64,000 nucleotides of DNA, from contig NZ_CP035130.1 of NCBI RefSeq assembly GCF_004101785.1, positions 1,922,001 to 1,986,000 on the forward strand. Direction: 5' to 3'. Each line of letters begins with the position of its first letter. Positions within the stretch are counted from its first letter, which is position 1. This document shows, piece after piece, positions 45,548 to 53,852 of this stretch. The position numbers and the translations under genes are program-made. The DNA comes from Gudongella oleilytica. GTDB taxonomy: Bacteria; Bacillota; Clostridia; Tissierellales; Tissierellaceae. Below the pieces are notes generated by a model. That model saw only the letters and a program-made list of their open reading frames with translations. It did not search any database and was not told the DNA's origin.

Positions 45548-45651
45548 ATCAAAACCCCCTTTTAAAATATCCAGTTCAATTTTACCCCTTTGAACTGGTT
45601 CGTATTCTCCAAATCGGAATATAAAATAATATAGCCGCATTATTAGTGCGG

Positions 45652-46317
45652 CTAAAACTTGTCCTCTGAGTATTCATAGGTATCAACCAGCTCACCAAGT
45701 GCGAAAAACCTTTTGCCGTTTTTTGAGGTATAATAGCAGGTCATAAGTGATATGATCGGCTTACCTCTTAGCTCCGCCCTTTCCTGGTCCAGCATATATA
45801 ATGCAGTTTCAGGCACAAGTACTGTTTCGTAGATCTTATACTCATAAATATTTCTCTTATCTGTTATCTTTACAGACATTTCAGGCTGTGCGTTCAACAG
45901 GTTTCCAAACAAAAGCTTCGGATCCTTCATATAATGAGAGGCCAGAGAAAAATTTCCCTCGCCCATGACCAAATCCGGGACCATGGTTCCGGCTCCCGCC
46001 ATCAGATTTGCATCCGATACTCCGTTCAATATTGGGAGGTCGATGCCAAGCTCAGGTATCTTCAACAAACCAACGATATTGGGATCCTCGAACTGTGACA
46101 CTGCAACTGCAGCTGTTATGGCTGAAACGTCAGCTATGGCCGAGTAATCATACTCTGCCTTCATCTGTCTGTTCAGCTCGATCTCCTCGGCAGTTATACT
46201 TTCAATGTACTTGTTGGTTCTTTCGATCTGCTGCTCCACCATTCTCTCTGTGAACAGAGGAGAAAGTATCAAAGCCAGACCAGTTATAATAAGAATTGCA
46301 GAAAGCCATTTTCGCAT
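45652..46317 (-). CDS. sortase
   Basis: Membrane-anchored cysteine transpeptidase that attaches LPxTG-like proteins to the wall. N-terminal hydrophobic anchor (LSAILIITGLALILSPLF), then the sortase barrel: IPELGIDLPILNG, catalytic His in FSLASHYMKDPKLLFGNL, Cys in ISLMTCYYTSKNGKRF with the Arg/Lys nearby. The spacing is closest to class A sortases. No LPxTG protein is encoded in the window, so it is a housekeeping candidate. It follows the racemase by 34 bases. Confidence 0.88.
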   Translation of the reverse strand: MRKWLSAILIITGLALILSPLFTERMVEQQIERTNKYIESITAEEIELNRQMKAEYDYSAIADVSAITAAVAVSQFEDPNIVGLLKIPELGIDLPILNGVSDANLMAGAGTMVPDLVMGEGNFSLASHYMKDPKLLFGNLLNAQPEMSVKITDKRNIYEYKIYETVLVPETALYMLDQERAELRGKPIISLMTCYYTSKNGKRFFALGELVDTYEYSEDKF

Positions 46318-46351
46318 AGCAAATCACCTCAACATATAGATGCCCATCATT

Positions 46352-47056
46352 CTATTTTGTAACACAGCCAGATTCAAATAATGCTTTTCTTGCAATTATG
46401 GTAAGGGGGTCAAGATAAGTTATCCTTTTATCCAGCTCAATGTAATCGATTGCGACTGAAAGCTCAGTGCAGCCAAGTATTGCAGCCTTCAGGCCTTCAT
46501 CTGCCATCCTTGTGACAATTTCCTGAAAGCCTTCGGAATGACCTTTTAAATCTCCGCCTTTGATACTGTATATGAACTTCATTATCTTTGCCTGCTCCTC
46601 AGGCTTAGGATGGATAAGCTTAAGTCCATGATCGACAGCCCTTTTATCATATATCCCTGACTGTAAAGTACCATCTGTTGCAAGTAGACCGATCCTCCCG
46701 TCTGACACTGCCTTGGAGGCTTCCTTCAAAGTTTCCTCCAGCATATCGATAAAAGGTATGTTGATGGATCCAGAGATTTCCTTCAAAAAGAAATGGGCTG
46801 TGTTGCACGGCATTATAAGAAAATCTGCTCCCATTTTTTCAAGTCCCACTGCGCTTTTTATAAGCTCCGGTACAGGATCTTCCCCCCTGCCAAGTATAAA
46901 ACCGGTCCTGTCCGAAATATTTGTATTGTTGTCAATGAGGACTCGCGGATGCTCCTGGTCAGAAGCTGCACCGGAATTTGTGACAATTCTTTCAAACAGC
47001 TTCACTGTGGCAAGAGGTCCCATTCCTCCGATTATTCCAATTGTCTTTTTTGTCAT
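46352..47056 (-). CDS. aspartate/glutamate racemase family protein
   Basis: Cofactor-independent racemase with two catalytic cysteines: FLIMPCNTAHFFL and AILGCTELSVAI. N-terminus KTIGIIGGMGPLATVKLF is typical of the YgeA/aspartate racemase group rather than MurI. 234 residues. It could supply D-aspartate or D-glutamate; a D-Asp-ligase-like ATP-grasp gene is 11 kb away in the same window (57903-59084). Its ATG overlaps the ndk stop (ATGA), so expression is coupled. Confidence 0.9.
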   Translation of the reverse strand: MTKKTIGIIGGMGPLATVKLFERIVTNSGAASDQEHPRVLIDNNTNISDRTGFILGRGEDPVPELIKSAVGLEKMGADFLIMPCNTAHFFLKEISGSINIPFIDMLEETLKEASKAVSDGRIGLLATDGTLQSGIYDKRAVDHGLKLIHPKPEEQAKIMKFIYSIKGGDLKGHSEGFQEIVTRMADEGLKAAILGCTELSVAIDYIELDKRITYLDPLTIIARKALFESGCVTK

Positions 47057-47460
47057 AGCTTATCTCCAAACCATATTTTAATTTCTCTTTCTGCTGCCTC
47101 CAGGGAGTCCGAGGCATGTATCAGATTTCTTGTGGTTTCAAAGGCGTAATCTCCTCGAATGGTACCAGGAAATGCACATAAAGGGTCCTTGTCTCCCACC
47201 ATTATCCTCATTAACTTTATAGAATTCTCCCCCTCGACCACCATTGCCAAAACAGATTTATCCTTCATTGAATCCACAAGATCCTGAAAAAACGGTTTAT
47301 TTCTGTGCTCCATATAGTGGTTTTCAAGTATATCCGAGGATGCGCATATCAGCTTTAGATTAAGAAGTTTGAGTCCTTTATTCTCTATTCTTGAAATTAT
47401 TTCTCCAACCAAGCCCCGATCTACTCCGTCCGGCTTTATCATGACAAAGGTTCTTTCCAT
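47053..47460 (-). CDS. ndk: nucleoside diphosphate kinase
   Basis: Equalises NTP and dNTP pools through a phospho-His. 135 residues: ERTFVMIKPDGVDRGLVG, FPGTIRGDYA and the active-site His in RNLIHASDSLEAAEREI. ATG 47460 is chosen over the one two codons upstream. Eighteen bases after apbE and overlapping the racemase start. An odd neighbour set (apbE-ndk-racemase-sortase), most likely a mixed operon. Confidence 0.95.
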   Translation of the reverse strand: MERTFVMIKPDGVDRGLVGEIISRIENKGLKLLNLKLICASSDILENHYMEHRNKPFFQDLVDSMKDKSVLAMVVEGENSIKLMRIMVGDKDPLCAFPGTIRGDYAFETTRNLIHASDSLEAAEREIKIWFGDKL

Positions 47461-47478
47461 GACCATACCTCCCTGTCC

Positions 47479-48567
47479 TCACTTCTTGTCAATTGCACTT
47501 GCACCCTGACTAAGAGCTATTCTTTTAAATCCATCTGTCATCTCGACTCTGCCATCTGCAAAAACCCATATTGCCTCCAGGCCATCCACTGACTCGACAA
47601 AAGTCCTGCTTTGCTCATAGGGGAGCAGGAATACCTCAGTGGAGTAGAAGTCTGCAAGCCCTGAATCCCCTATGACAACATTTACGGCTCTGTAGTGTGC
47701 GGCAGGCATGAGCGTCTCAGGATCGATGATATGGTGTATTCTTTGATCCCCAACCATATAGTATCGTTGATAATCACCAGAGCTTACTACCGATGCATCG
47801 TTGACGAAGATAGTTTCAAGAGTATTTGAGCCATCTCCAAATACATCCTTATCAGGATTCTGGATGCCTACACCCCATCTGTCCCTCTCACCGTCCAATG
47901 GTTTGCCAACTGCCCGAATATTCCCCCCTGCACTCATTATGAAGGATTCAAAGCCTGCCTCCTTAGCTTCACGGGCCACTATTTCAGCAGCAAAGCCCTT
48001 AGCCACAGCTCCTACGTCCAGAGACATCCTTGGGTCTTCGAGAAACACTGTGCTGTTTTCTGTATCAACTATAACCTTGTTGATGTCCGTATGCTTCCTT
48101 GCCTCCTCAAGTATTTCTATAGGAGGTATTTTTGCCTTGGTTGGATCCGACTCAGCCTCTTCCCTGTATTCAGACCAGATCGACAGCACTGCCCCAAATG
48201 CAATGTTCGTCCTGTGGCTTGTTTTCTCATACATCTCCTTTGAGAAAACTATCAGGTCAAGAAGCTCTTTCTCAACTACGACCGGTTCCTTGCCTGCCAT
48301 ATCGTTAATGGTCTTGATATTATTCAACCCATCGTAGTTGTTGTATTTGTCATACAGCCTGTGGAGCTCAAGCATCCTGTCATGCATCATTGCAGTATAC
48401 TCCATGAACTCTTCCTCCGTCCTGGCATACCCTACTATCTGAGTAATGGTGTCGAAGGAATCAAAGAATGTATCTGTATATTTTTCGTACTCTACTTTTA
48501 GTCCGCAGCCTGACACCACTCCTGACATAAGTGAGAGCAATAGTACTATTATTATTGTTTTTTTCAA
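47479..48567 (-). CDS. apbE: FAD:protein FMN transferase (ApbE), lipoprotein
   Basis: Extracytoplasmic flavin transferase that links FMN covalently to Thr/Ser of target proteins using FAD and Mg2+. Lipoprotein signal with VVSGCG (Cys about residue 21 from the TTG start at 48567, which has GGGGTGATAA upstream). Catalytic domain: FFDSFDTITQIV, VDVGAVAKGFAAEIV-type DVGAVAKGFAAE, FIMSAGGNIRAVGKP, and HHIIDPETLMPA. Sits 80 bases downstream of a lipoprotein with two FMN_bind-like repeats, a likely substrate candidate, although a terminator lies between. Confidence 0.93.
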   Translation of the reverse strand: MKKTIIIVLLLSLMSGVVSGCGLKVEYEKYTDTFFDSFDTITQIVGYARTEEEFMEYTAMMHDRMLELHRLYDKYNNYDGLNNIKTINDMAGKEPVVVEKELLDLIVFSKEMYEKTSHRTNIAFGAVLSIWSEYREEAESDPTKAKIPPIEILEEARKHTDINKVIVDTENSTVFLEDPRMSLDVGAVAKGFAAEIVAREAKEAGFESFIMSAGGNIRAVGKPLDGERDRWGVGIQNPDKDVFGDGSNTLETIFVNDASVVSSGDYQRYYMVGDQRIHHIIDPETLMPAAHYRAVNVVIGDSGLADFYSTEVFLLPYEQSRTFVESVDGLEAIWVFADGRVEMTDGFKRIALSQGASAIDKK

Positions 48568-48611
48568 ATTATCACCCCAGAACATCATACCAAAAACCAC
48601 ATTTTCAGGCA

Positions 48612-48638
48612 AATAAAAACTCCCTCATTTGAGGGAGT
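48612..48638 (-). terminator. intrinsic terminator after the tandem-repeat lipoprotein gene
   Basis: ACTCCCTC-aaat-GAGGGAGT hairpin followed by TTTTATTTG on the reverse strand. apbE would be reached by read-through or a separate promoter. Confidence 0.8.
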
Positions 48639-48647
48639 CGTTAAGAA

Positions 48648-49754
48648 CTATTTTGCTGTTGAAGCTGCCTCTTCTACTACTAACAGGTAATCTTCAACTC
48701 CAACTGTAACTGAGGATACAAGATCTTCTACAGCTGTCTTACCTTCTGCAAGCTCCATTCCCTTGATCTCATCGATTGACTTTCCAGCCATCCAATCAGC
48801 AAGTGCTCTTGCCTGCTCATACCACTCTTTACCTATTGAGGAAGCCTTGATCATACCATATTCTTCCTTAAGCTCGTTCTTTGTTTTGAACTCGCCAGCT
48901 TTATCAACTGAAACTTTTCCTTCTGCATCGAAAGGAATCTTTACCTGTGCAGTATCGATTATTGCTCCTGCTACCTTACCTTCTGCATCAAATGCGGCAG
49001 CTGAAATTATAGTGTCAACCTGAGCAGCAGCTGTAACTGCATTTCCATTTGCATCGATTCCGGCATCCTTGGACTTTGCTATGGATGTTTTGATACCAAG
49101 ACCTACAGTCTCTCCGCCAGCAACTTCGATAGACTCATTCCAAGCCTGCTCAACTGCTGCGATGTAGTCGCCTACAGAAATGGTAACTGATGATACAAGG
49201 TCCTCTTCAGCAGTTTTTCCTTCTGCCATTTTCATACCCTTGATCTCTTCAACTGTCTTGCCTACCATCCAATCTTCAAGAGCTGCTATTTGCTCGAACC
49301 ACTCTTTGCCAATACCTGAAGCCTTAACCATTCCATAGTCTGCTCCAAGGTCTTTTTTGCTCTTTACTTCAGCAGTTTTGTCTGAAGTCACTACCATGTT
49401 CTCATCGAATGCTACCTTAGTTTGAGCAACATCGATGTATACGCTTACAACTTTGCCGTCAGCATCGAAGCCTACCGATGCAATCGTTACATCTGCTTGT
49501 GCTCCTGCATTTACTGCATTCCCGTTAGCATCTGTTCCTTTGTCCGTGGATTTTGCTATGGATATAACATGTCCAAGTCCAAGCTTTACTATGGTTCCCT
49601 CTGCAGCTGGTTCTTCAGCTGGAGTTTCTGCAGGTGTTTCAGCTGGTGTTTCTGCTGGTGTTTCAGCTGGTGCTTCCGGTGCTGCTGGAGTACAACCTGC
49701 AAGCAAGCCAATGCTTAGCATAAGTACTAATAACAATGAAATAATTTTCTTCAT
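48648..49754 (-). CDS. lipoprotein with two tandem FMN_bind-like domains
   Basis: 368-residue lipoprotein: signal MKKIISLLLVLMLSIGLLAG with lipobox Cys21, a Pro/Ala/Glu/Thr linker (four PAET units, 29-44), then two homologous repeats of about 150 residues (roughly 55-205 and 210-365). Each repeat has SIAKS, DANGNAV, VAQTK/TAQVK, KEW(F/Y)EQ and ends in EDLVSSVT(I/V)xV. This ending aligns with the FMN_bind motif D-x-x-S-G-A-T, the site modified by ApbE, but reads SSVT. With apbE next door a covalently flavinylated electron carrier is possible (inference); a non-flavin descendant is the alternative. I do not know a characterised homologue. Confidence 0.75.
   Translation of the reverse strand: MKKIISLLLVLMLSIGLLAGCTPAAPEAPAETPAETPAETPAETPAEEPAAEGTIVKLGLGHVISIAKSTDKGTDANGNAVNAGAQADVTIASVGFDADGKVVSVYIDVAQTKVAFDENMVVTSDKTAEVKSKKDLGADYGMVKASGIGKEWFEQIAALEDWMVGKTVEEIKGMKMAEGKTAEEDLVSSVTISVGDYIAAVEQAWNESIEVAGGETVGLGIKTSIAKSKDAGIDANGNAVTAAAQVDTIISAAAFDAEGKVAGAIIDTAQVKIPFDAEGKVSVDKAGEFKTKNELKEEYGMIKASSIGKEWYEQARALADWMAGKSIDEIKGMELAEGKTAVEDLVSSVTVGVEDYLLVVEEAASTAK
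49623..49670. repeat. four 12-bp tandem repeats encoding PAET
   Basis: Nearly identical 12-base units coding PAETPAETPAETPAET in the lipoprotein linker. Slippage-prone; linker length may vary between strains. Confidence 0.8.
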
Positions 49755-49903
49755 TCTTCACCCTCCATGAAATTTATATAGGTTCAAACAACAAGATGAT
49801 TATAACATGTAACTTTTTTGGGTGCAATAGATATATCGTTAAATTTCTATTTATCTATATTATAACGAACATTATCCCTTTTCTGTTTAGCATCCTAATC
49901 CCG

Positions 49904-49918
49904 GACAAGCGTTTGCAA
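49904..49918 (-). promoter_or_regulatory. possible CcpA (cre) site upstream of the lipoprotein gene
   Basis: Reverse strand TTGCAAACGCTTGTC matches most of WTGNAANCGNWNNCW but lacks the final C-W pair. Nearby 49931-49945 holds TGTTTA-caa-TAAACA, a perfect short inverted repeat. Both are sequence-pattern guesses. Confidence 0.25.
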
Positions 49919-49984
49919 CGATTTAAAACATGTTTACAATAAACACCAGGCAGATTTGTCACGATTAATGACTTTATTATTTAT

Positions 49985-51463
49985 CTAAAGTCGTTTTCCA
50001 AGTCTAATGCCTGAGATTAACAAAAGGCCAATGGCTGTAAACAGGACAAGGCTGATGGGATTAGTAAATATTTCAACCAGCACACCGATCAAGGATCCTG
50101 CAGAAAGTGCTGCCCTTCGAAAGTTGCTGTCGATCATGGGTCCAAGGATCATTCCAAGAATGACAGGTCCGGTTGGGTATCCATTCTGCTTTAGCGCGTA
50201 GCCAACTACTCCAAAGATTACCACCAGTACCAGATCCAGATATCTCCCCCTGATAGCATATGCACCGATCATCGAAAGTATTAATATTGTGGGGATTATC
50301 CACTGCTTGGGAATCTCAACTATACGCGAGAATACCCTTACTCCCATGAGGCCAAAAATCAGCATGAAAATATTGCTCAGGAAAAGTGCGGACACAAAAA
50401 ACCAGAATATCTCAGGTTTTTCAGACATCATCAGGGGACCAGGCCTTAAACCATGTATAAATAATGCACCAAGGATAACGGCAGTAACGCTGTCTCCAGG
50501 AATTCCAAGCGTCAGCATAGGTATAAACGCACCTCCGACTGCTGCATTATTTGCTGCCTCAGGAGCAATTACTCCCTCTACGGCACCCTCCCCAAATGGT
50601 CTCTGCGGCTTCTTGACTGTCCTTCGGGCATGGTCGTATGCAAGTAGTGCCGCAATATCTCCACCTGCTCCAGGAAGCGCACCTATGAATGCTCCTATTG
50701 CTGAAGCCCTGAGAGTCAATGGTACGTGCCTTATTATCTCGCTCCATAGCGGTATTATCCTGTCCAGCTTTTGCCTGATGACAGGTCTTCCTATAAGCTC
50801 TATCTGGCTTATAGCCTCTGAAACTCCGAATAGACCTATCATGGCTACCACATAGTCTATCCCTCCCATCAAAGCCAGCGAACCGAAGGTAAACCTTCCT
50901 TCACCTGTAAAGGGGTCCATCCCAGTCAACCCGAGTATAACGCCCATTAAGCCCATTAGTATTCCCTTTAATGGAGCTTTGCCACCCAGACTCCCGATAA
51001 GCAGAAGTCCCATCGAGGCTATCAAAAAGTAGTCCCTGGGAGCAAATGCAAGGGCTGTCTGAGACATAATAGGTGTAGCAAAGACCATGATCAACAATCC
51101 CATCATACCTCCAAGAAATGATTGGATCGTCGCCGTACCAATCGTCTCACCAGCCAGTCCCAGCTTAGCTAATGGATAACCGTCGAAGGATGTTGCTATG
51201 GCTGCAGGTGCTCCTGGTATATTCAATAATATTGCGGGTCTCGAGCCTCCATATACCCCTCCTGCAAACACCCCTGTCATAAGGGCCAAAGCATTGAACA
51301 TATCCCATGAGAAAGTAAAGGAGATAAGCAGTGAGACCGCCATGGTCACCGATAGGCCGGGTATAGCTCCAACATAGATACCGGCAAAGGTTCCGGCAGC
51401 TATAAGAAGTATTAAGAAAGGATCTGATATAGGTATCCACAGTCCTGCAAGTCCTTCAAGCAT
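49985..51463 (-). CDS. tctA: tripartite tricarboxylate transporter, large membrane subunit TctA
   Basis: 492-residue membrane permease, about 12 segments, PF01970. Signatures GAIPGLSVTMAVSLLISFTF, GGVYGGSRPAILLNIPGAPAA (two families of the glycine-rich loop), GALPGAGGDIAALLAYD and GLRPGPLMM. It drives uptake of carboxylates bound by TctC, using a cation gradient. Twelve bases after tctB. The substrate is unknown; TTT systems carry citrate, terephthalate and other acids. Confidence 0.93.
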   Translation of the reverse strand: MLEGLAGLWIPISDPFLILLIAAGTFAGIYVGAIPGLSVTMAVSLLISFTFSWDMFNALALMTGVFAGGVYGGSRPAILLNIPGAPAAIATSFDGYPLAKLGLAGETIGTATIQSFLGGMMGLLIMVFATPIMSQTALAFAPRDYFLIASMGLLLIGSLGGKAPLKGILMGLMGVILGLTGMDPFTGEGRFTFGSLALMGGIDYVVAMIGLFGVSEAISQIELIGRPVIRQKLDRIIPLWSEIIRHVPLTLRASAIGAFIGALPGAGGDIAALLAYDHARRTVKKPQRPFGEGAVEGVIAPEAANNAAVGGAFIPMLTLGIPGDSVTAVILGALFIHGLRPGPLMMSEKPEIFWFFVSALFLSNIFMLIFGLMGVRVFSRIVEIPKQWIIPTILILSMIGAYAIRGRYLDLVLVVIFGVVGYALKQNGYPTGPVILGMILGPMIDSNFRRAALSAGSLIGVLVEIFTNPISLVLFTAIGLLLISGIRLGKRL

Positions 51464-51475
51464 AGTATCAACTCC

Positions 51476-51910
51476 CTATGGTAACGTGATCCTGAATATG
51501 GTCCCAAATAGAATCCAAAGCACCAATACAAGTCCGATCGAAAACAAAAATAGTCTGACAGACGTCCTCTCACCCAGAACAATAACCGAATAAACGGCAA
51601 AAATTACAGTCGATGGATAAAAGCCTATCAGGTAGGTCAGGAGTATATATAATGACAGACCCGTTATTATCAGCAGAACCCGGGGTTCCATCCTGAGTTT
51701 TCCTTCGCCATCCGGCTGTGTTATGTATAGATAAATGCTGATAATCAGCATAAGGGTTGATATTCCAAGAGGCAATGCACCTGCAGAGGCAATTGTCGGG
51801 TCTTTTATAAACATAATTATTGAAAGACAAAAAGCCCCAAGGCTGAAAAGCCCAAGGGCAAAAATTATCATGGCATTCTTTTTATGGTTTGATTTCTTCA
51901 TTGTTATCAC
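51476..51910 (-). CDS. tctB: tripartite tricarboxylate transporter, small membrane subunit TctB
   Basis: 144 residues with four hydrophobic segments (AMIIFALGLFSLGAFCLSII, LGISTLMLIISIYLYI, LLIITGLSLYILLTYL and FLFSIGLVLVLWILFG) fitting PF07331. Small partner of TctA. Three bases after tctC and twelve before tctA, so the operon is transcribed C-B-A. Confidence 0.88.
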   Translation of the reverse strand: MITMKKSNHKKNAMIIFALGLFSLGAFCLSIIMFIKDPTIASAGALPLGISTLMLIISIYLYITQPDGEGKLRMEPRVLLIITGLSLYILLTYLIGFYPSTVIFAVYSVIVLGERTSVRLFLFSIGLVLVLWILFGTIFRITLP

Positions 51911-51913
51911 AGC

Positions 51914-52942
51914 CTACGGATTTACTCTTTCTATGCCAATCTCCTCAGGTGATATTTTTGCTCCTCCTGCATCGTAAAGCAGCCAGGATGATACCTTTTT
52001 CCAGTTTTCCAGAAAGTCTCTTGCTTCGTCTCCTGAAATGCCCATAGGTGTTATGGCACTTTCAGATAGGAATTCCTGGAACTCACCATTTTGGAATCCT
52101 TTGAGGTAAGCATTCTTCAGGATTTCAATTATCTCAGGCGAAGTATCCTTCTTTGCATAAACACCGTAAAATGGACCCCAAGGAAGATATTTTGAGTATT
52201 CAGGTCTGGTGCTTGTTATTGCAGGTATTTCCTCGTAACCGGTTATCGGCTCCTCGGATATGCTTCCCAGGATCTTTACCTCACCGGCAGATGCCAGCTC
52301 CTTGACTGCTGAAAGCTTTGTCACTGTTACATCTACATGCCCCCCGAGTAGTGCAGTTACAACAGGTCCATCTCCATCGAAGGGTATTTGGTTGAATTCC
52401 GCTTTATCGACGGCATTAAAAAGAGCGGCAACGACATAAGGCAGTCCTCCAGGACCTGTGGTTCCAAGCTTAATTGTCCCCGGAGAATCAGATGCATTAT
52501 CCAATAGCTGGTCGAGAGAATCTATTCCTGAGCTTTCAGTAGTTACAACCACTGCAGTCTCCCTTCCAATTACGATTATCGGTTCAAAATCATCATAGCT
52601 TAGCTCAGATATTTCCATTACCTCGTACAACTGAGGATTCTCAGCTCCATAAAGAAGAGTATAGCCGTCTGCAGGCTGACCATATACATACTGAGCAGCT
52701 ATTGCACCGGTAGCGCCGGTCATGTTCTGCAGAACTATTGTCTTCCCAAGCTGAGCCTCAACGTGAGGCGTCAATGACCTGGAAATAATGTCCGTACCTC
52801 CTCCTGCACCCCATTGGATGATCCCGTTGATGTCGCGGGAAGGAAATATCTCCTCAGTCTTTCCCTGGCTGCATCCTGTGATCATCAGTATTGATATCAG
52901 TAAAAGTGAAACTAAAATCGATCTTTTCTTATTCATTCTCAA
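51914..52942 (-). CDS. tctC: tripartite tricarboxylate transporter substrate-binding protein TctC (Bug family)
   Basis: Lipid-anchored receptor: signal ILVSLLLISILMITGCSQG, then the two-lobe Bug fold with IIQWGAGGGTDIISRSL, NMTGATGAIAAQYVYGQPADG and ALLGGHVDV, and the family tail. 342 residues. First gene of the C-B-A operon. A candidate promoter on the reverse strand reads TTGCAT (52994-52999), 18 bases, TAATAT (52970-52975), with GGGGAGC before ATG 52942. Ligand (probably a carboxylate) unknown. Confidence 0.92.
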   Translation of the reverse strand: MRMNKKRSILVSLLLISILMITGCSQGKTEEIFPSRDINGIIQWGAGGGTDIISRSLTPHVEAQLGKTIVLQNMTGATGAIAAQYVYGQPADGYTLLYGAENPQLYEVMEISELSYDDFEPIIVIGRETAVVVTTESSGIDSLDQLLDNASDSPGTIKLGTTGPGGLPYVVAALFNAVDKAEFNQIPFDGDGPVVTALLGGHVDVTVTKLSAVKELASAGEVKILGSISEEPITGYEEIPAITSTRPEYSKYLPWGPFYGVYAKKDTSPEIIEILKNAYLKGFQNGEFQEFLSESAITPMGISGDEARDFLENWKKVSSWLLYDAGGAKISPEEIGIERVNP

Positions 52943-53053
52943 TGCTCCCCATAATAAATAGTCACACTTATATTACCACTGACACTATTAATCATGCAAG
53001 AGTATTATAAAATAACGATGGTCTCCGATACTCATATACGAAGACCAATCCAT

Positions 53054-53239
53054 TTACAGCTCTAAAATTTGATTTATACCTGGTATATACTTTTTACCTG
53101 ACCTTTCTCCATAAAGTATCATGCTAAGATATACCTCTGAGGTTCCCAATGCTTCCGCCAGCTTCTTCTGGGTCATGTTAACCTCGACGAGCTTTCGTTT
53201 CACTTTTTCTCCAAATGGGGTCAACTTTCTCCTTTTCAT
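53054..53239 (-). CDS. small XRE-family helix-turn-helix protein
   Basis: 61-residue protein almost entirely one helix-turn-helix: VNMTQKKLAEALGTSEVYLS then MILYGERSGKK. Basic N-terminus MKRRKLTPFGEKVKRKL. Looks like a Cro-sized repressor or antagonist. Divergent from the 120-residue XRE gene at 53408, with a TTGACA promoter (53330-53358) overlapped by an operator repeat. A weak hairpin GGTCTTCG/CGGAGACC follows its stop (53019-53046). Confidence 0.8.
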   Translation of the reverse strand: MKRRKLTPFGEKVKRKLVEVNMTQKKLAEALGTSEVYLSMILYGERSGKKYIPGINQILEL

Positions 53240-53329
53240 TAAAAATCACATCCCTAAAAAGAATTTCTATTCTCTTTTTGCTGATTTATGTGGTAGAATG
53301 GGCTTAGTATGATTAACTATCTTAATTAT

Positions 53330-53358
53330 AGGATATCTCAGATGTCAGATACTGTCAA
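53330..53358 (-). promoter_or_regulatory. promoter of the small XRE gene
   Basis: Reverse strand TTGACA (53353-53358), 17 bases, TATCCT (53330-53335), TATAAT also at 53325-53330. The spacer contains the operator copy at 53335-53349. Confidence 0.65.
53335..53349. promoter_or_regulatory. XRE operator copy 1
   Basis: ATCTCAGATGTCAGA, with core TCAGA-tg-TCAGA. One mismatch from copy 2, exactly 40 bp away. Confidence 0.55.
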
Positions 53359-53374
53359 TACAAAATGACTTAAA

Positions 53375-53389
53375 ATCTCTGATGTCAGA
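53375..53389. promoter_or_regulatory. XRE operator copy 2
   Basis: ATCTCTGATGTCAGA, core TCTGA-tg-TCAGA is a perfect inverted repeat. Lies just upstream of the ribosome site of the 53408 gene. Confidence 0.55.
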
Positions 53390-53407
53390 AAACCTGGAGG
53401 TGTTAAA

Positions 53408-53770
53408 GTGTCCACCATAGGGCAAAGGATCAGATCTGCAAGAAAAGCAAAGAAATTGTCGCTCATAGAGGTTAGGGATCTTACCGGCTTGTCAACAGGA
53501 AACCTGAGCGATCTCGAAAATGACAAATTCGCTCCATCAGCCAATACCCTTATGCTTCTTAAAAAGGTGCTGGAGATAAACATTGACTGGATGCTTACCG
53601 GAAGCCTCCCGATGGAAGCTCCCTCCGCTGATGTTTTTCGGGAGAAGACCCCTCAGTATCTTGGTACAGACGAAAAGATGCTCCTGGATGCTTATGGGAA
53701 ACTGAGCGAGGAAGAGAAAAGAAATGTCATCGCTTATATGAACCTTATACTCAGTAAAGGAAGTCTATAA
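53408..53770 (+). CDS. XRE-family transcriptional regulator (SinR/CI-like)
   Basis: 120 residues with an N-terminal helix-turn-helix (IGQRIRSARKAKKLSLIEV, RDLTGLSTGNLSDLENDKF) and a C-terminal helical part probably for dimerisation (DEKMLLDAYGKLSEEEKRNV). GTG 53408 is preceded by TGGAGGTGTTAAA. Divergently paired with the small XRE gene across the operator repeats, in phage-switch style, but no phage genes are near, so it may be a chromosomal switch. Targets outside the region are unknown. Confidence 0.87.
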   Translation: MSTIGQRIRSARKAKKLSLIEVRDLTGLSTGNLSDLENDKFAPSANTLMLLKKVLEINIDWMLTGSLPMEAPSADVFREKTPQYLGTDEKMLLDAYGKLSEEEKRNVIAYMNLILSKGSL

Positions 53771-53826
53771 TTTTTTAGGTCTGTGATTAATGTTTAATCA
53801 GGTCATTTCAAAAGTGTAACCATTAA

Positions 53827-53850
53827 AAAAAGCCGCTCAAGCGGCTTTTT
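53827..53850 (-). terminator. terminator between the XRE gene and glmS (both directions)
   Basis: AAAAAGCCGC-tcaa-GCGGCTTTTT, perfect 10-bp arms with T-runs on both strands; ends glmS and probably the XRE transcript. Confidence 0.9.
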
Positions 53851-53852
53851 CC

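Noticed and set aside
53054-53770. Prophage remnant
   Set aside because: Two XRE genes alone; no integrase, structural genes or attachment repeats are found.
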